Shown in pieces: positions 50,872 to 64,000 of a stretch of DNA of 64,000 bases. The notes below the pieces were generated by a model, which saw only the letters and a list, made by a program, of their open reading frames with translations, made no database searches and was not told where the DNA came from. Where the stretch lies: contig DF239763.1 of assembly GCA_000507305.1 (NCBI GenBank), positions 62,001-126,000 of the forward strand. The letters run 5' to 3'. This stretch comes from Breviolum minutum Mf 1.05b.01. Lineage: Eukaryota; Sar; Dinophyceae; Suessiales; Symbiodiniaceae. Numbering within the stretch: the stretch's first letter is position 1; the number at the start of each line of letters is the position of its first letter. The position numbers were made by a program, and so were the translations under genes.

Positions 50872-53077
50872 CCAAAGCAAGCGGAAGCTTTAAGACACCA
50901 GAAGCTGTGGCTGGGACCTACCAGATACAATCGAAATCTAATGATATAATTCAAATGTGATTATATATGTGTCTATAGGTACTTACACTGCTTTATACAA
51001 CCATGAACCATTTTTTGAGGGCCGTTTCAAAGCTTTTGAGCCGGCTCGCTATATGTATCTATCAACATGTGCTTAAATCATGAACTGCATGCAAGTAGGA
51101 TGATGCGTAATATTCTTGAAATGAATCCATCGTTAGGAAAACACATGATGCCTTTTCTTACAAATCACGTATTATTTTTACCATCAAATTTTGGTCCAAA
51201 CAGAAGGAATCATTCGATACAGGAGTTGCGCAACAGTATCCAGGTTGTATCTGCATCCAATCAACGGTTCGATGATCATATCCAACAGGAAGCCGCACCA
51301 AATTCCTTAATGAAGCGCAGCTGTGCTGTGAAGGTGACAAAAGGATATGTTAAGATCACAGGAGTTTGAATCTGGTTTAATGAAGTTTAATTGCTGGTTC
51401 TCAACCCCCATTTCCCCAAAAATCAGGCCTTCTTCAAAAATTATTTTCTGCCTAGCTTTCAGGGCAGTACCCATATGTTGTGCTTATAAGAGATGCATAC
51501 GTAACAAATTGCAGGTCCCAAGGTTTGACTTTCCAAGGCTTGGTACCACCGCAGATCCAGGGTCTCTAGGACAGTCAGGAGTTTTGTTCAGAAGATTTCC
51601 CGGATAGGCCACAGCAAATGGGTGAAAACTTACATCCCTCAAGTTGATCCACTGGTCACCCCCAAGGTCTAAAATTGTAGCACCAAGTTTCCACAAGCTA
51701 CTGAGACAATGGGCCCACAAATCAGCACCAATCGTGACATCTTCCCGGAAAAGTGGGATGCCTTGACCAAACCAACACAACGTAACCGACCATGGTGAGG
51801 GCCATTCAATTCAACTGAGGTCATGGGCGATGAAACCATACAAGCACATGAAGTAGAAACCTAAGATTCAAAGGGTTTTGGAAGCCACGCATTTGCAAAC
51901 TTGCAAGGAAGATATGAATGAACTGATCACTGAACACTTCGAAACAAACAAAAAAGGTTTGCAAGAATTGACAAATCTTTCCAAGTGTGCCACCTGGCAA
52001 CTTTTCAAACTAAACCAAACTTCTGTAGCATTTTTCCACTGTGTAAAGTTCAATGCAACTGTGGGGTTTGATGGCTGCTTCATTATTTCCGGGGTTCTGG
52101 CCGTTGTTGCGGTTGAAGATGCAAACCAATCCGCCAAGTAAAACATAGTCCAAAGGCATACCCAAATGAGAGGCCTGAGTGGGACATGAATGTTCAATGA
52201 CATGGCACGGAGAAGAGTTTGGCCATAAGGTGCAACCAAAATCCAAATAGTTTTTTATGTGTGAACCAAAAAATTACGATATTTTACGAGCATGTACGGA
52301 CGGAAAAGGGAAGACCGTTTTCCAACCATCACTTTTCAAGTGGCTATGGTAGTTTCACGCAGGGTAGATCTAAAAATAGATAAAAAAACCAGGCATGTCA
52401 CTTTGGTCAAATGACTTTTCACCTCAGTGGAACGCCTTGAAAACATCAACAATATTCCCAAGGAAGCATAAAAACCAGCAAACTTTTTTTTTTGGGACCA
52501 CTATCAAATAACATCATTCATTTTGATGTCTGTCTCTGTCTCTGATGTTATTCCCCCCTGAGTCAACTAATGGCTGGAACCTGAGAGTTTCACCCCGATG
52601 GGACGGCCCAAACAGTTGATGTCTTGAAGTTTTGTCAGAAGATCCACCCCCATTCCAAATGAGTCAAATCAAACATAATCAAACCATCTTCCCCAAATAC
52701 GGGGTGAATAATTGAAAACAAAGATGTGGAAACCATGACCTGTGTAAAAAAACTAGAAACATCGATTTCCTCATTTGGATTTACAGGGGAAAAAACAACA
52801 AAAACCACTAACTGCAAAGGAGGCGCATAAATTTTGGGATTTGCTGGCTGATGCTCTGCCACTGAATCCACCAATGGATTGCCTGACACCAAGCTGCTGA
52901 GGAAAAAGGAATCTGGTCCCTTGAGTCACAAAATTGAATAGCTGAATCATGATGTACCATCCAACGCAAAACGACTGAAAATGATAAAGAACTCTCCTTC
53001 ATCTCTTTCAAGAGCTATACGTATTTTAATAAAACTACATTTTGGATCCTTTTGGTAAGATATAACCGGGGGATAAC
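50872..53077. other. Host DNA with isolated coding-like patches
   Basis: A minus-strand patch at about 51600-51760 (LWAHCLSSLWKLGATILDLG) may be an exon. The rest shows nothing definite. Confidence 0.4.
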
Positions 53078-53180
53078 TTAAGTTACTGTGTTCATCAATG
53101 CTTCCATGATCTCCACCTGTCTTGGTGTGCTTGACGAAAAGGCCTCAGGTTTGAGGACTTCACGCCACTGGGGGTCTCCA
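53078..53180 (-). CDS. Possible terminal host exon, unknown protein
   Basis: The minus strand reads GDPQWREVLKPEAFSSSTPR and QVEIMEALMNTVT before a TAA at 53078-53080. Clearly coding in style; no family recognised. Confidence 0.45.
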
Positions 53181-56100
53181 GAAAAAACATCTGGGCTGGG
53201 CTGAGTACAGGTGACTTGGACAAAATTGGCTGGAAGACATCAACAAAACTGACTCCAAAAATCTGCTTTGCAGGATAGTTGCGTTTTTTTGGGGAGGGAT
53301 CATGCAGTACTGACATCAGAATCAACAACTTTGTTCAAAACAACAAACACCATTATATATGGCATGCTCTCCCACCCAGCGACACTCACCACCAGGATTA
53401 TTTACTTTTTTAGAAGGGGATCCTCATATAGACCTTCTTTTGCAACTGTTACTGAGAGGGGAAGCATCCCAGCATCCCAACTTATATATATATATACATT
53501 TACAAAGCAACACAATATATAAACATATATACATCAAAACATATCTATATATATATGAAGTATTATGATACCTTCTTTTCCATCGGTTACCTCTGCTGGC
53601 CCACCACCCCACCGTCACAGGCAGCTTTTTCTTCTCTCCCATGACGGCATTGCGTGCGTCAAGCACCACGGCTTTGGTGGGCTTTTTCTTCCCCCTTCAA
53701 TGTGGGTCGGGTACCTCGAAAATTTGGGCACCGAAGATCCCAGTTTTTTTTCCAAAAAGGGGGGGCTTGGGTATTGAAACAACGCCATTCCAAACCTCTG
53801 AGAGGAAAACCCGAACAACAGAAACAAAACATGGAAAACATGAAAAAAATCACCTTGAGAGAAAACTGGTGATAATTTTTGATGATGAATCTTCAGCCAT
53901 ACTCAGACTCAATTCCTTTGCTTTTTTTTGGATCCAACCTTTCATTGGCAAGAAGCGGTCATGGCACCGATCCGTTAGTTGCTTGGATATCCTTCCACTG
54001 AGCCTCGCCAAGTCAGTGATTGAAGGTAGAGATGGATGTACTTTTTTGAGACAGCGAGCAGCCCATGGAAATTTGGATGAATTTGATCCTTTACTAAAGA
54101 TGACAGCCCCTGCAGCTTCAATCTAGCTACAAAGCATGGAACTACAGTGGTTTTTCGGAATGGGATCATAGTGCTGCAAGGCATCCTACAGAAACATAGC
54201 CAGAAACTCCACCATCTAAGCATCGAATGGGTAGGGTTGGCATGAAATTCATCCAAACTCCCCTTCCGTATACTTTATATTTTGGCTTTCAAAAACACCA
54301 ACCATCAACATCAGAATGCATGCTCATATCTTTTTATTAGCCTTCTCTAATGCTATATATAAATATACATACAGACATATCATCAGTTTGAACTGCCAAT
54401 CTCCCTCCAAAACAGAACGCAGCCTTTCTATGCCTTTCTAATCCAAATGATGGATTTTGAGTTTGTTTCAACCCTGTGAAACCATTTGGCTTCAAACAAA
54501 AATGGAATACCAAACTTCCCTCCCCAACAAGAATTCAACCAACTCGCCCATCCTGCGGTCAGTTCCCCATCTTCTCCTATTCTACCCCTGGTCCTGCAGC
54601 CAAGTCTTCCCGTTGGATGGCGTCTTGCATCACTTTCCTCAAGGTTGGAGGGTAAGATTTCAGATTTCACCAACCCAGATTTCCCTGAAATAATGGGGGT
54701 TTTCCTGTGATTTGGGGTGAGGTTGGTGTGAGATGGCAACAACATTTGACCATGGTTATTTCTGATTGTGGAACTCACCACTTCACCATCCAAAAAAGAT
54801 TGGAGCTCACCTTGAGGGAATTAAATAATAACAACTATATATCATCATATATATATAATTATATGAATACATCCTGAAAGGCAATCTGGTGGGAATGTGC
54901 GGTCCTTCCCTTTCCGAATCCACAACCAAAATTTGGCATGCAAACAAACTCTCTGAGGTTGTGACTGAAAGGACTGAAAATCCACCAGTGCAAACAACTC
55001 CTCGGTTACCACTTCGCAACCTCATTGGCCAATGGAACAGCCTACATTCCAACGAACGGAATCTGAAGAAAATGATACATTTCCAAACTTTCAAGTTGAA
55101 CCATGACTTCTCGGCTTCTTATCTTCAACATATTCTGAACACATGTGGCAGACTGAGTTTTCAATATCAATTATGATAACAATGCCAATTTTTTCCAGCA
55201 GTGTGTGTCTTCTGAAGGTTTTTCTCATATTGGATGCTCCAGAAAAAAGTTGTATCCAGTGATTCCCCCTTTTTTTGGATGAAGGACACCATCAACTTAA
55301 ACCAAGGTTTCACCCACCGAACTATGGATATGACAGGTGCTCAGGTACCTGCTTCCAAGTGGATCAAACAAAAAACAACATTGGATTAATTTTCGTTCCC
55401 CCTCAAAATTCGGTCAAACCTCACGCATTTTGCATGGATCATACCCAACAAATATCTCCCCTGGTGACCCGATTCCAAACCCAACCGAAATCCCCGCCAA
55501 TTCTCAAGGTAACTCGCTGAAGTGTACAAATCTTCGGAGTTCTTTGCCTCCCTCAAGGCCTCTTCTAAGAGTTTCAAGGAACTGTCCTCATGGGGAAGCT
55601 GTAGGGAGCTTTTGTAAGGGTAAAGTTGCTGGCAGGGAAAAACACAGGTTTCCTGGGTATGACAGGTCTAGCCATTGCTCGCGCAGTACGACTAAGAGTG
55701 TGAATTCCACTTGAATATTGGGCAAGTTTCTTTCAATACTTCCTAAATTCTAAATGTTCCGGTCATTTTGTGTTCATTCCCTTATTCAACCATCAGTTGT
55801 GGTCCATTACAATTCCCTAATCTTAGATTGTGGAGTTCACACTTCTGAGAAGGGATTCGGCTGAGCTTTCGATCGTTTTTGTAGGAGGTCGTGAAACGAC
55901 AAACATTGGAACTACCCCCAGTTCCAGCAACATCTGCTGTTTGGAACCATGGGAGGTTCGAAAGCTCTGAAAGATGGTCAATGAGATGATTTTCTATTCA
56001 AATGATACAGAAACTACATGTACATGATAGAAAATATGCATATCACGCTATCCTAATATCTTTGAAGACCTTATGTCACTTTGAGAATATGAAACATCTT

Positions 56101-56689
56101 CATGTAGAACACATGATTTACGGATCTTTGCAGAAAAAAACAATGTTTCAAAAGAGGCACCATGTTCAAAAGCAACCCAACACCTAGATTCACCTAAATG
56201 GAACTTTCTATTGAACCTCTCCATCTACATCATTCAACCCACATCCGCAGATTCTATTTTATGCATTCAAGGCGTCATGCGCATGAAGAAAGGCATCCAG
56301 AAAGCCCTTTCAGCAAGGTGGGACATGGAGAAGGCAAGAGCTTTACTGATTGAACAACTGTGGTTCATTGTTACAACACATTGATTTGAAATCACTACTG
56401 AAGTTAAGATCCATAAAGTTATATCTGATTCTGATTTATCAAAATAATACAGATTTTGTCAGTTGCTGACCATGACGCATTGAAAGGGGTGATGCAATTC
56501 AAGAAAAGCCAGTGATCCAATTCACAAAACTCTCCACAAACATACGTTTCTAAGTCTTATGGTCAAAAACTCAGGACTGCCATACATGAACACACAAGTA
56601 TAGTACAAAAAAATCTTGTAGACTTGTAAAGTACAAATCTAAGGTGTTTCTAGCTTTTTCTTGGTCACCATTCCATTCATACAAGTTGA
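53181..56689. other. Host DNA, no confident gene
   Basis: (TA)n tracts near 53480-53560 and 54836-54866, T-runs, and short chance frames only. Confidence 0.45.
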
Positions 56690-56885
56690 GCCATGTTAAC
56701 CTTTGCCTCGAGCTCCATCCGAAAATTTTGATGAAGAAGATAGGCGTCATGGCCATATTCTCCATCACCTGTCAGACATTTTGTGTGTTGGTATTTGGAG
56801 ACGGTTTTTGTGCACATCACAAACTCAAAGAGCAGGGTCTTCAGCTGAATGCCATCCCTGAAACAAACAGCTTGCACCTGAAAAT
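56690..56885 (-). CDS. Possible two-exon host gene fragment, unknown
   Basis: The minus strand has a patch reading FRDGIQLKTLLFEFVM after a TTTCAG|G acceptor (about 56820-56862). A second reads GDGEYGHDAYLLHQNFRMEL (about 56700-56770). Both look coding. Not recognised. Confidence 0.4.
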
Positions 56886-57164
56886 AGGCCGAATCCCAAA
56901 AGGGAAACGACTTGTAGTATTCCAACCATGCAATTTCAGGGGTTATATGTAGGTTTCAGGGAGGTTAACTCACCAATACAACATCTTAGACATCTTTGAT
57001 TACAAAGACCACACGAAGATCGGATGTTATTTTCTAAACCTTGGCGAGAACATCTGAAAGAACTAACGGAGCTAGACCTTTTCATCCGTTTCTCTTTCGA
57101 ACGGGCAGTCTTCTTCTGTGGAGTGCCTGTCCCAACTTGAACGCTCTACGGTTAAAAAACGACC

Positions 57165-57240
57165 CCACACCTGTTGCCGAGGGAGAAAAGGTCTTCCAGT
57201 GCTTCCGCGCAAATCGCAACACATGGTCGTGAAAGCAGTT
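57165..57240 (-). CDS. Possible host exon, unknown protein
   Basis: The minus strand reads HDHVLRFARKHWKTFSPSAT. Coding-like, family unknown. An adjoining minus-strand open stretch at 57560-57720 may also be exonic. Confidence 0.35.
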
Positions 57241-59904
57241 GCCTGAACGAGCTCGCTTTCCGAATCTTGTCATGCCATCAACCCAACATACAAGCAGGTT
57301 GAAAAAACATAGACTATATGATGGTCATAGTTACCTGAGCATGTCCAAGAAAAATCACAAACTATCAGAAGCTCTTCTCAGTTTTTCTCCATTCCTCCCT
57401 GGCTACTAAATCCGGGCCACCGGTTCGAAACAAGTAAATATACTACATAAATATCTCACGAAAATAAAACAGTGAAACCATTCCAACTCATTTGGGATGG
57501 TCAAATTGAGAATATCAAAACACAACGCCACTCACGGGGATGTGAAACCCGTAAACCCCCAACGGATTTGGGAATCCCAAGTCACTCTCCCAATGCCATT
57601 GCATCAATGCTTCAATCAGCACCAGGCCATGCATCGACCGGAGAGTCCCCCCCAAATCTGCTCTCCCAAAAGGCATCATTGGCTTATATTTGACTTGTTT
57701 CACCAAGAGGTTCCGAGGTGGCTGAAACCCCGCTGAAGCTTCTGGGGATCCAAATAGGTCCTTTATAACTGATTTCATCAAAAACCTTTTCCAATACCAC
57801 CGGTTAGATAAATGATCTGAATTTAGATACAAAGTTTCGTGACTTGTGTTTTCATTTTGTTGGGACTTGTTTTGTTTCACTCGATTTCGTTCAACATGTT
57901 GGCACTCAATGCTGGGCGAGAGGCATCTGAGTTGGTTGAGTTTGACATCGAGAACATTAGGCGCATGCAATGACAACAACTTACATCAACTATATGTGAT
58001 GAATCTCTAACCAAAGAAATGACTTGCAACATCTTACAAGTTTCTCTGTTTACTCGCGTGTTCCTCATTACTCATGTTGAATTCAATATGCGCTGGCAGA
58101 TGAAGCACCAACTAGATCGAGAATATCTTAACAGATCTACAATCTACACAAAGCATACTTCAAGAAGGCGAGATTCCACAAATCAAGCTTCACAGTCAAA
58201 CTCCAATCTTAAACATCGTGGGCGTTAGGAATTCCATTTTGATAGCACTCAAAGGACCTAAAACCAATATATACACCTCACAAAAATTAACATATGAATC
58301 TGAAAATTGATGCTTTCCAAAATGATTTGCCATATTTTGAAAGGAACCAACATTTCAGAAACTTCAGGGTTAAGGCTTTTAAGCTGCACCTGTCCTTTTT
58401 TTTTCAGCCCTCACCTTGGTGCAAGGTGTCGAGCGAGTGCAGCGGGGCTCGCAGCCGAGAGGCCCGGCGATTTGCGAGGCGATTTTTTGTTTTTTTCCCA
58501 GCTGCGTTTTGCAGCTGGTCCTAGCTACAAACCATGCATATGGCACCACATTTTCGGCCAACATTAAGGCATGTCTCAAAAAAAACAACCAGGAATAAAA
58601 ACAGGATTGGATTTTCCTAGACTGCAAGTTGCTCAACAAACATTTTATTATATACATTAAAGTTTCATAATCTATTGAAATTGAAACTTTTAGATCCTAA
58701 ATTTATCAGCTGAAGATTTAAAACTTATTGTTTTTTGAGATATACCTTTTTTTGTGCCGGAGCATTGGCTGAATGAATTCCTTTTAGACGCCACTCTGGG
58801 AGACCAGGGTTTCTTCGCAAAGATATATAAAAGGTACCTACCAGTATGGAGTGCTGGACAAATGTAAAGGCTACGAACATATGCTGCAGAATCCTACAGG
58901 ACTCTATGACAACACACTGTTTGGTCAATGGTTTTACACATCGGCCATAGGCTGCATGCCTTCTGGTCGAACGTAAGATCGTGGTGTGAGAGATAGTGTG
59001 AACACCCGAGACATCCCTGCATAGCAGTGGACAGCGCGGCACTCCTCTGGGATAACCATAGCAAGCAAAACAAACAGATAATGTTAACCTATACCAACCT
59101 CGTAACCATACGACCACCATTCATAGATATCTTCTGAATATCACTGCTTTGTTTGTCATTTCTCTCCTGCGTTTCAAATAGGATGAGTTCTACCAGTCGG
59201 CTTAAATTTTAAGCTAAAAACTACATCAGGGATCCCTTCAAAGTGTCTTGGCACCCCAAAATGCAACCGATTTTATGATTCCAAAAGTCATCAACATTTG
59301 CCATGTGAAAATTATTCATCATTTTTCATTTTTATCCCATGGTATTATGGGTACATGTTGTTTGTGCCGTTTTTCTGCCACCAAAACATGAGGTGCACAT
59401 GTCTTCAGTTCCTAACGCCCCCCCCCTGGAAGAATCCCAAAAAGTGATCCATTTTTCCACAACCCTTCAGCTCAACGTGGGCCGGGGAAGACTCGCTTCC
59501 CTGGCGGGAAGTCCAAGTTCCTCGAATCTACGCAAACCGGTAAGGGAAGGGACATGGGGAGGGGAAGATCCTACCCTTTGGACCAAAAACTGACCTGAGA
59601 ATTTTCGAAAAGAAACGTAAAATCGTGTCAACAAATTGGGGGTAAAAATATCCATGAGTTCCTTGCCCAACTTTCCCCCCTCCAAAAAAATTAGAAGGGG
59701 TAACTCACTCAACAGACCATCACCAAAGATGTGGCGATGTTAATCTCCATACAACTAGCCATGCCTCACCAATCTTCGGACCCGTGATGTGATATTAAGA
59801 CACATCAACACATGTGAAATGCTGCGGGGCCGCCCGAAACTCCTTAAGCTCAACATCTACCATCTGGTCCCATTGTGTGACCCCAGCAATTTAAGCCGGA
59901 AGAA
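57241..59904. other. Host DNA, no confident gene
   Basis: Apart from weak minus-strand patches (57560-57720 and about 58860-59110), nothing can be supported. Confidence 0.4.
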
Positions 59905-60045
59905 ACCTTTCAAGTCCTCCCTGGGGGTGGTGGATGGTACAAAAAATTGGCGACCAAGAAACACAATCTCTGGTCCAGTCTCGTAGGTGAAGTGATCTTG
60001 TGCTGGCGCTCCACTCGAAGCTCCAGCCTCGTTCTTGAAGACTTG
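59905..60045 (-). CDS. Possible host exon, unknown protein
   Basis: The minus strand reads KNEAGASSGAPAQDHFTYE, then PEIVFLGRQFFVPSTTPRED. One of the better coding patches in the right flank. No family recognised. Confidence 0.45.
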
Positions 60046-63000
60046 TGCCTCTCAAGTCGTGCGGTCCAAAAAAAGAGGTCCCGGTTAGAAACCAATGGTG
60101 ATTTACCAGCAAATAATGGAAACTTAATAAAAGGCCTCCCTACTAAACCCCTCTTCGAAATGGTGATGATTAATTTTTTTTCCACTCTTACAGGGTTCAT
60201 GCTCCAAGGTATGAGTAGAGTAGTTTCTTGTAGTTTCTCAAGGTATGTTGGGCATCATACTTTCTGATGTCAACATGTCAACTTTTGTTTCATCCTTTTG
60301 TAAAGCTGGTCAACAGTCCAAAACATAGGGCCCTTGCTGATTGGCAAGTAGCTGATAAGACTTTATATAAATCGAGTCTTTTCTAGCTCCCAGGCAATCA
60401 ATGAGAAATGCGAATCAAGGAGAGGGACTCTTGGCCTAGACATGGTTCTTTCCTTGCAAAACGTCTTATCCTCCAACTTATTGGTTTCTTATTCGACACT
60501 GTTTCCACAAGTCTGCGCAACGACTTGAAACAAATGTGAATGACATATATTCTAAGAAAGTACAACTTCAACACATCCTTTTTTGCTAACAAAAACACCA
60601 CTTCCAACCAACGAGGGCTCCCATTTGCACCTCTCCACGATCACGTGCGGATTGTAGGATGCCCATATCATGATGTCCGAAGAGACGGCTGTGCTTTGTC
60701 CCTGCCACCTGGTGGACAAACACCGAAAAAAAAGAGATGGAAGGCGGTGGAATAAGAAACATCCATCAATTGAATGGGACCTTATCAACGGACCCCCAAG
60801 TAAGTTGCTAGAGCTATTTACTCAGTTTTAGGGTCCGTTCAGTGGGTCCGATTTCTTGGAAACATGTGTCATCAAATGTGATGAACAAATGACACCCCAG
60901 AGATTCATTTAGAAAGTTCCTGGACCTCGAAAGTAGGCGCAGAACGCAAAACTGTAGGTTTCCGAATCCGAAAATAACTACATCCTGTAGTTCCATTATG
61001 TTCCCACATCCAAAATCCATAGGTTTCCTTTTAAAGATAACCACTTCTGACTCAAAATCTAAAGATGACCCGGGAAGAAATAGCACCAAAAAAAGTATAA
61101 ATACAAAACAAGTATAAATACATTACATGTTCAAATGCAATCGAGTTCTTCAAGATAGTGCATAAAATGTTTGTCCACCAACTGGAGCCAGCTAGAAAAT
61201 TGTATCAACATTGCATAGATATATATATATATCTAGTATGTGTGACTATATATGTTTACATGCATACATCCCATCTTACAGCATCAAGTGACAACATCAG
61301 CCATGACAATCTCATTGGCGCTTGAGAAAGGCATCATTTTTATGTAAAGAAGTTCATTCCCTCATATCCCATTCGCCAAACACTTCCACCATCTATCTCA
61401 TTGATATCTCATTCAAAGAAATAATCCAAAGATATCCAAAGTGTTAGTTTTAAATGGGTCGAACACCAACAGCAACCATCACCAAGTCTGTTTTCTTCAC
61501 CATTTTGACTTCTTTTTCCCCAAAAACTGACAGGAAAAAAATCCAACCTTCCCTCCCAGCCCCTACCACCACACCACCGGGGACCTCCCCGCATCCATCG
61601 ACTTGCGCGGGCAAGGGCAGATGCACATTCCGCCCACTGCGACGCAAACTCGGCTTGGTACAACGTGGGTCCAGCAGCTCGCTGAAGCGACCGAAGACTG
61701 AGCTGCCATACCTGGAAAACCCACCATCGGGTCGACATGAACCATGAATTGCTGGTTGGTTAATAAACGAAGGTCCCTTAGAAAATTCCCGAAACATTTG
61801 AGTGTTACGGGGGTAACATCCATGATAATGGAGGGTTGGTTATACCCATGATACCAAAGCATTGCTTGATGATAATCCCTCAAAATAGAACTAGGTAGTA
61901 GATTCCCTGCTATACACCTCGCAAATGACCAGGGTTTTGGTTCACAGAAATGACGATTTACATCAGAAGGCTTGGGGACGATTTTGTTTGAAGTTTGCTT
62001 TTTTTGGTCTAATTGCTATATAGTTAAATCAAAATGCTAGAAATAGATACAAGGAGTTTCTCAGGCTACAATTCACCAATATGAAGGACCGGATGCTATG
62101 ATACGATGGGAAACATCACATCATCCCAAATCAAGTGTAGGTGTGAGGGTGGATGAGGTCGCTATATTTCCCACAAATGTTTCTTTGATGCCGACCTAGG
62201 GACCAAAAAATGCACCCGCACATGATATTTCTGGATACAATGCCCCTTGTGATGAGAATGGCATAGAAAGGATAGATTTCGGCGTCCGTGATGGAGGGGA
62301 TGCTTTCTTTAGAAAGTTTGCAGCTTTGTACCAACAAAGCTGGAAATGCTTGTTTTGACAGAATAAGGAATGCCCATCGACATGTTTGACTGTCAAATAT
62401 TGAGCCTCAAAAGCCGAGGCGCAAGTGTCAGGTTTCGGAGAAGCAATAGGGGGATACATGGAAATAGCATAACATATACTCAAATAAATACCCAATCACC
62501 CAATCACTCCCTTCACTGCTCCCGCTTCATTTTCCTACAGCTATCTATCTTCTATTACTTCTACAAATGTGAAAGGCACAGTAAAGCTGGGCGTTTAAAT
62601 GTCAGTCCCCAAACCCATGTCAAATTAAGCCTACATGTAATCAATACAATCATAAAAAAAGATTTTGCCAGTGCTTCATAGCAACAAATTGCATGTTCTT
62701 GGTTGGGCCACCCTGGTAAAAAAAAAAACACGTACAAACCACTTGTGCTAAGGTCCTTTTCTCGAACTTATGGCGAATATGTAGTAAAAACCGTTTGGAA
62801 AGTTAATCCACCAAACTTCAAAGCCTCAATGAATTGAAGAAATTGGAGCCCATAAGGCATCCCTGGAACCTGAGAATAACACCCCTGGAAGCCATCATTT
62901 TCAGGTTCTATGTTAATCTTTAAGGTGGTGTACTTCAACTCTTCATATGGATTTTTTCAACAATCCCCTCCATCCTCAACCAGAAAGTCTGGAGGATAAA

Positions 63001-63649
63001 CTCTTTTCCGACCGTTGGATTCCTCTCACCAAATTTTTAAACAGGAAAAGCCATCGACACCCAAAAGCCATCCAAATATGGTCAATGATCTGGACACAGT
63101 TGTAATTCTGTCATGTTTCACTCAAGCATCTTCATCAAGGAAGGACACTGTGAAAATTCTCCCTATATCAACATCCTATCTTTTAGTATTTTTTGTTTCC
63201 CCCGATGTTTTTTTTCCCCAAAAAAATCTGCATTTCATGCAGCTAAGGGACATGCCCCAAAGGTCGGGTTCCAAAACCGGACGTGACTGTGAACTAAGAA
63301 GATCCACTGGAGGACCACAAGGCTTGTCTCCTGTGATAGCCATCTCAGCTTCCTCCGCGGCAATTGTTTTTCGAAGTGGATCAATGGTTTAAGGAGTAAC
63401 CGGGGATTAGATTTGTCGGCTTAGATAAGGGTTCTATAGCTATAAAACAAGTGCTCCTGAGCAGTGGCTAGATTCCAATTCGGTCAAATTATACCATGAT
63501 TGTAGGGCAGTATGAGCCGACAACCTCATCAAAAACTTTGACAATAATTTATGTCTCAATACTGCTGATGGACAAGATCTTGCAACAGCCAGGATGGGTT
63601 AAACGTTTTTAAAACTGCCATTCATGGCATATTCATCAATCTTGATCTC
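60046..63649. other. Host DNA, weak coding patches only
   Basis: G+C-richer patches around 60600-60730 and 61560-61740 could be exons, but competing frames on the minus strand are equally plausible, so none is called. A (TA)n tract lies at 61217-61234. Confidence 0.4.
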
Positions 63650-63905
63650 GTGCTGGATTTCAGTTGTCGCGCATATCTTGCTAGCTCTACAGCCATTTTA
63701 GATACTGCCAGCTCCGTACTCCAATCACCAGCTAGTGAAGCAAATGCATGGTCCAACTTGATTTTATCAAAATACCCTCAAGATTCTGATCATATGAAGT
63801 TAACAAACTTGTCCCTCCAAGCACCCTCCATTCTCATCCCATTTCCCCCTCCGTCTGGAAGGACTTTTCCGAGGCGTTCTGGACCAGTTGACGCTTCGGT
63901 GGGTC
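63650..63905 (-). CDS. Possible host exons at the window edge, unknown
   Basis: The minus strand reads GYFDKIKLDHAFASLAGDWS and SKMAVELARYARQLKSS (about 63660-63785). A second patch, PPKRQLVQNASEKSFQTEG, lies at about 63850-63905. Helical, coding-like; no family recognised. Confidence 0.4.
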
Positions 63906-64000
63906 CTTGAAAGGTGGACTTTTTAAGACCAAGTCATGACCCCATGAACTATGCAATCCAATCATTGGCTTGGTTCCTGCTTCCCTATGAGAACAGCAAC

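Noticed and set aside
1-64000. tRNA or rRNA genes
   Set aside because: No cloverleaf or conserved rRNA segment was noticed by eye; a tRNA scan could not be run.

Overview
The window is a piece of a protist nuclear genome carrying one integrated, virus-like mobile element of about 25 kb. The host DNA (1-23693 and 48673-64000) has very low coding density, short exons split by long introns, microsatellites, and a small MITE-like inverted repeat at 22187-22293. In a reconstructed multi-exon protein kinase gene (minus strand, 1293-9531), nearly all inferred acceptors are AG followed by G, and two inferred donors are GC. That splice pattern, together with the MITE, whose translations resemble strings I remember from Symbiodiniaceae and Polarella gene sets, points to a dinoflagellate host. 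This is an inference, not proof.

The element (23700-48666) is much richer in A+T than its flanks. It is bounded by long terminal inverted repeats and by a perfect 6-bp target duplication (TATTTG at 23694-23699 and 48667-48672). It has the gene set of a Polinton-like virus (PLV): a DDE (retroviral-type) integrase, a family B polymerase-like palm fused to an SF1 helicase, an A32/FtsK-HerA type packaging ATPase, a double jelly-roll major capsid protein, a minor capsid (penton) protein, a lipase-like protein, a tail-fibre protein with an S74 chaperone domain, three kinds of GIY-YIG nuclease, and several small zinc-binding or coiled-coil proteins. I see no maturation protease and no tyrosine recombinase.

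Layout from left to right: terminal repeat with a small zinc-finger gene; four adjacent tandem arrays, each with a 22-23 bp unit but unrelated sequences; integrase; polymerase-helicase (one gene split by a single N); a duplicated block of small genes with and without a GIY-YIG gene; packaging ATPase; GIY-YIG; a putative myristoylated protein; S74 fibre; a third GIY-YIG; minor capsid; then rightward lipase, small protein, major capsid and four further genes; and the right terminal repeat with a second copy of the zinc-finger gene.

Two regulatory patterns stand out. A CTTAAAG-like element lies about 20-35 bp upstream of the replication, nuclease and zinc-finger genes but not upstream of the capsid genes, which suggests early and late classes. 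Perfect A+T-rich hairpins lie at many gene 3' ends, like the hairpin 3'-end signals known from mimivirus relatives and virophages.

Four assembly scars matter. Single Ns at 29318, 31573 and 42519, and a 483-base N run at 36009-36491, mark joins; three of the four are flanked by repeated sequence. The true element may be roughly 3 kb shorter than it appears, and several broken genes are probably intact in nature.
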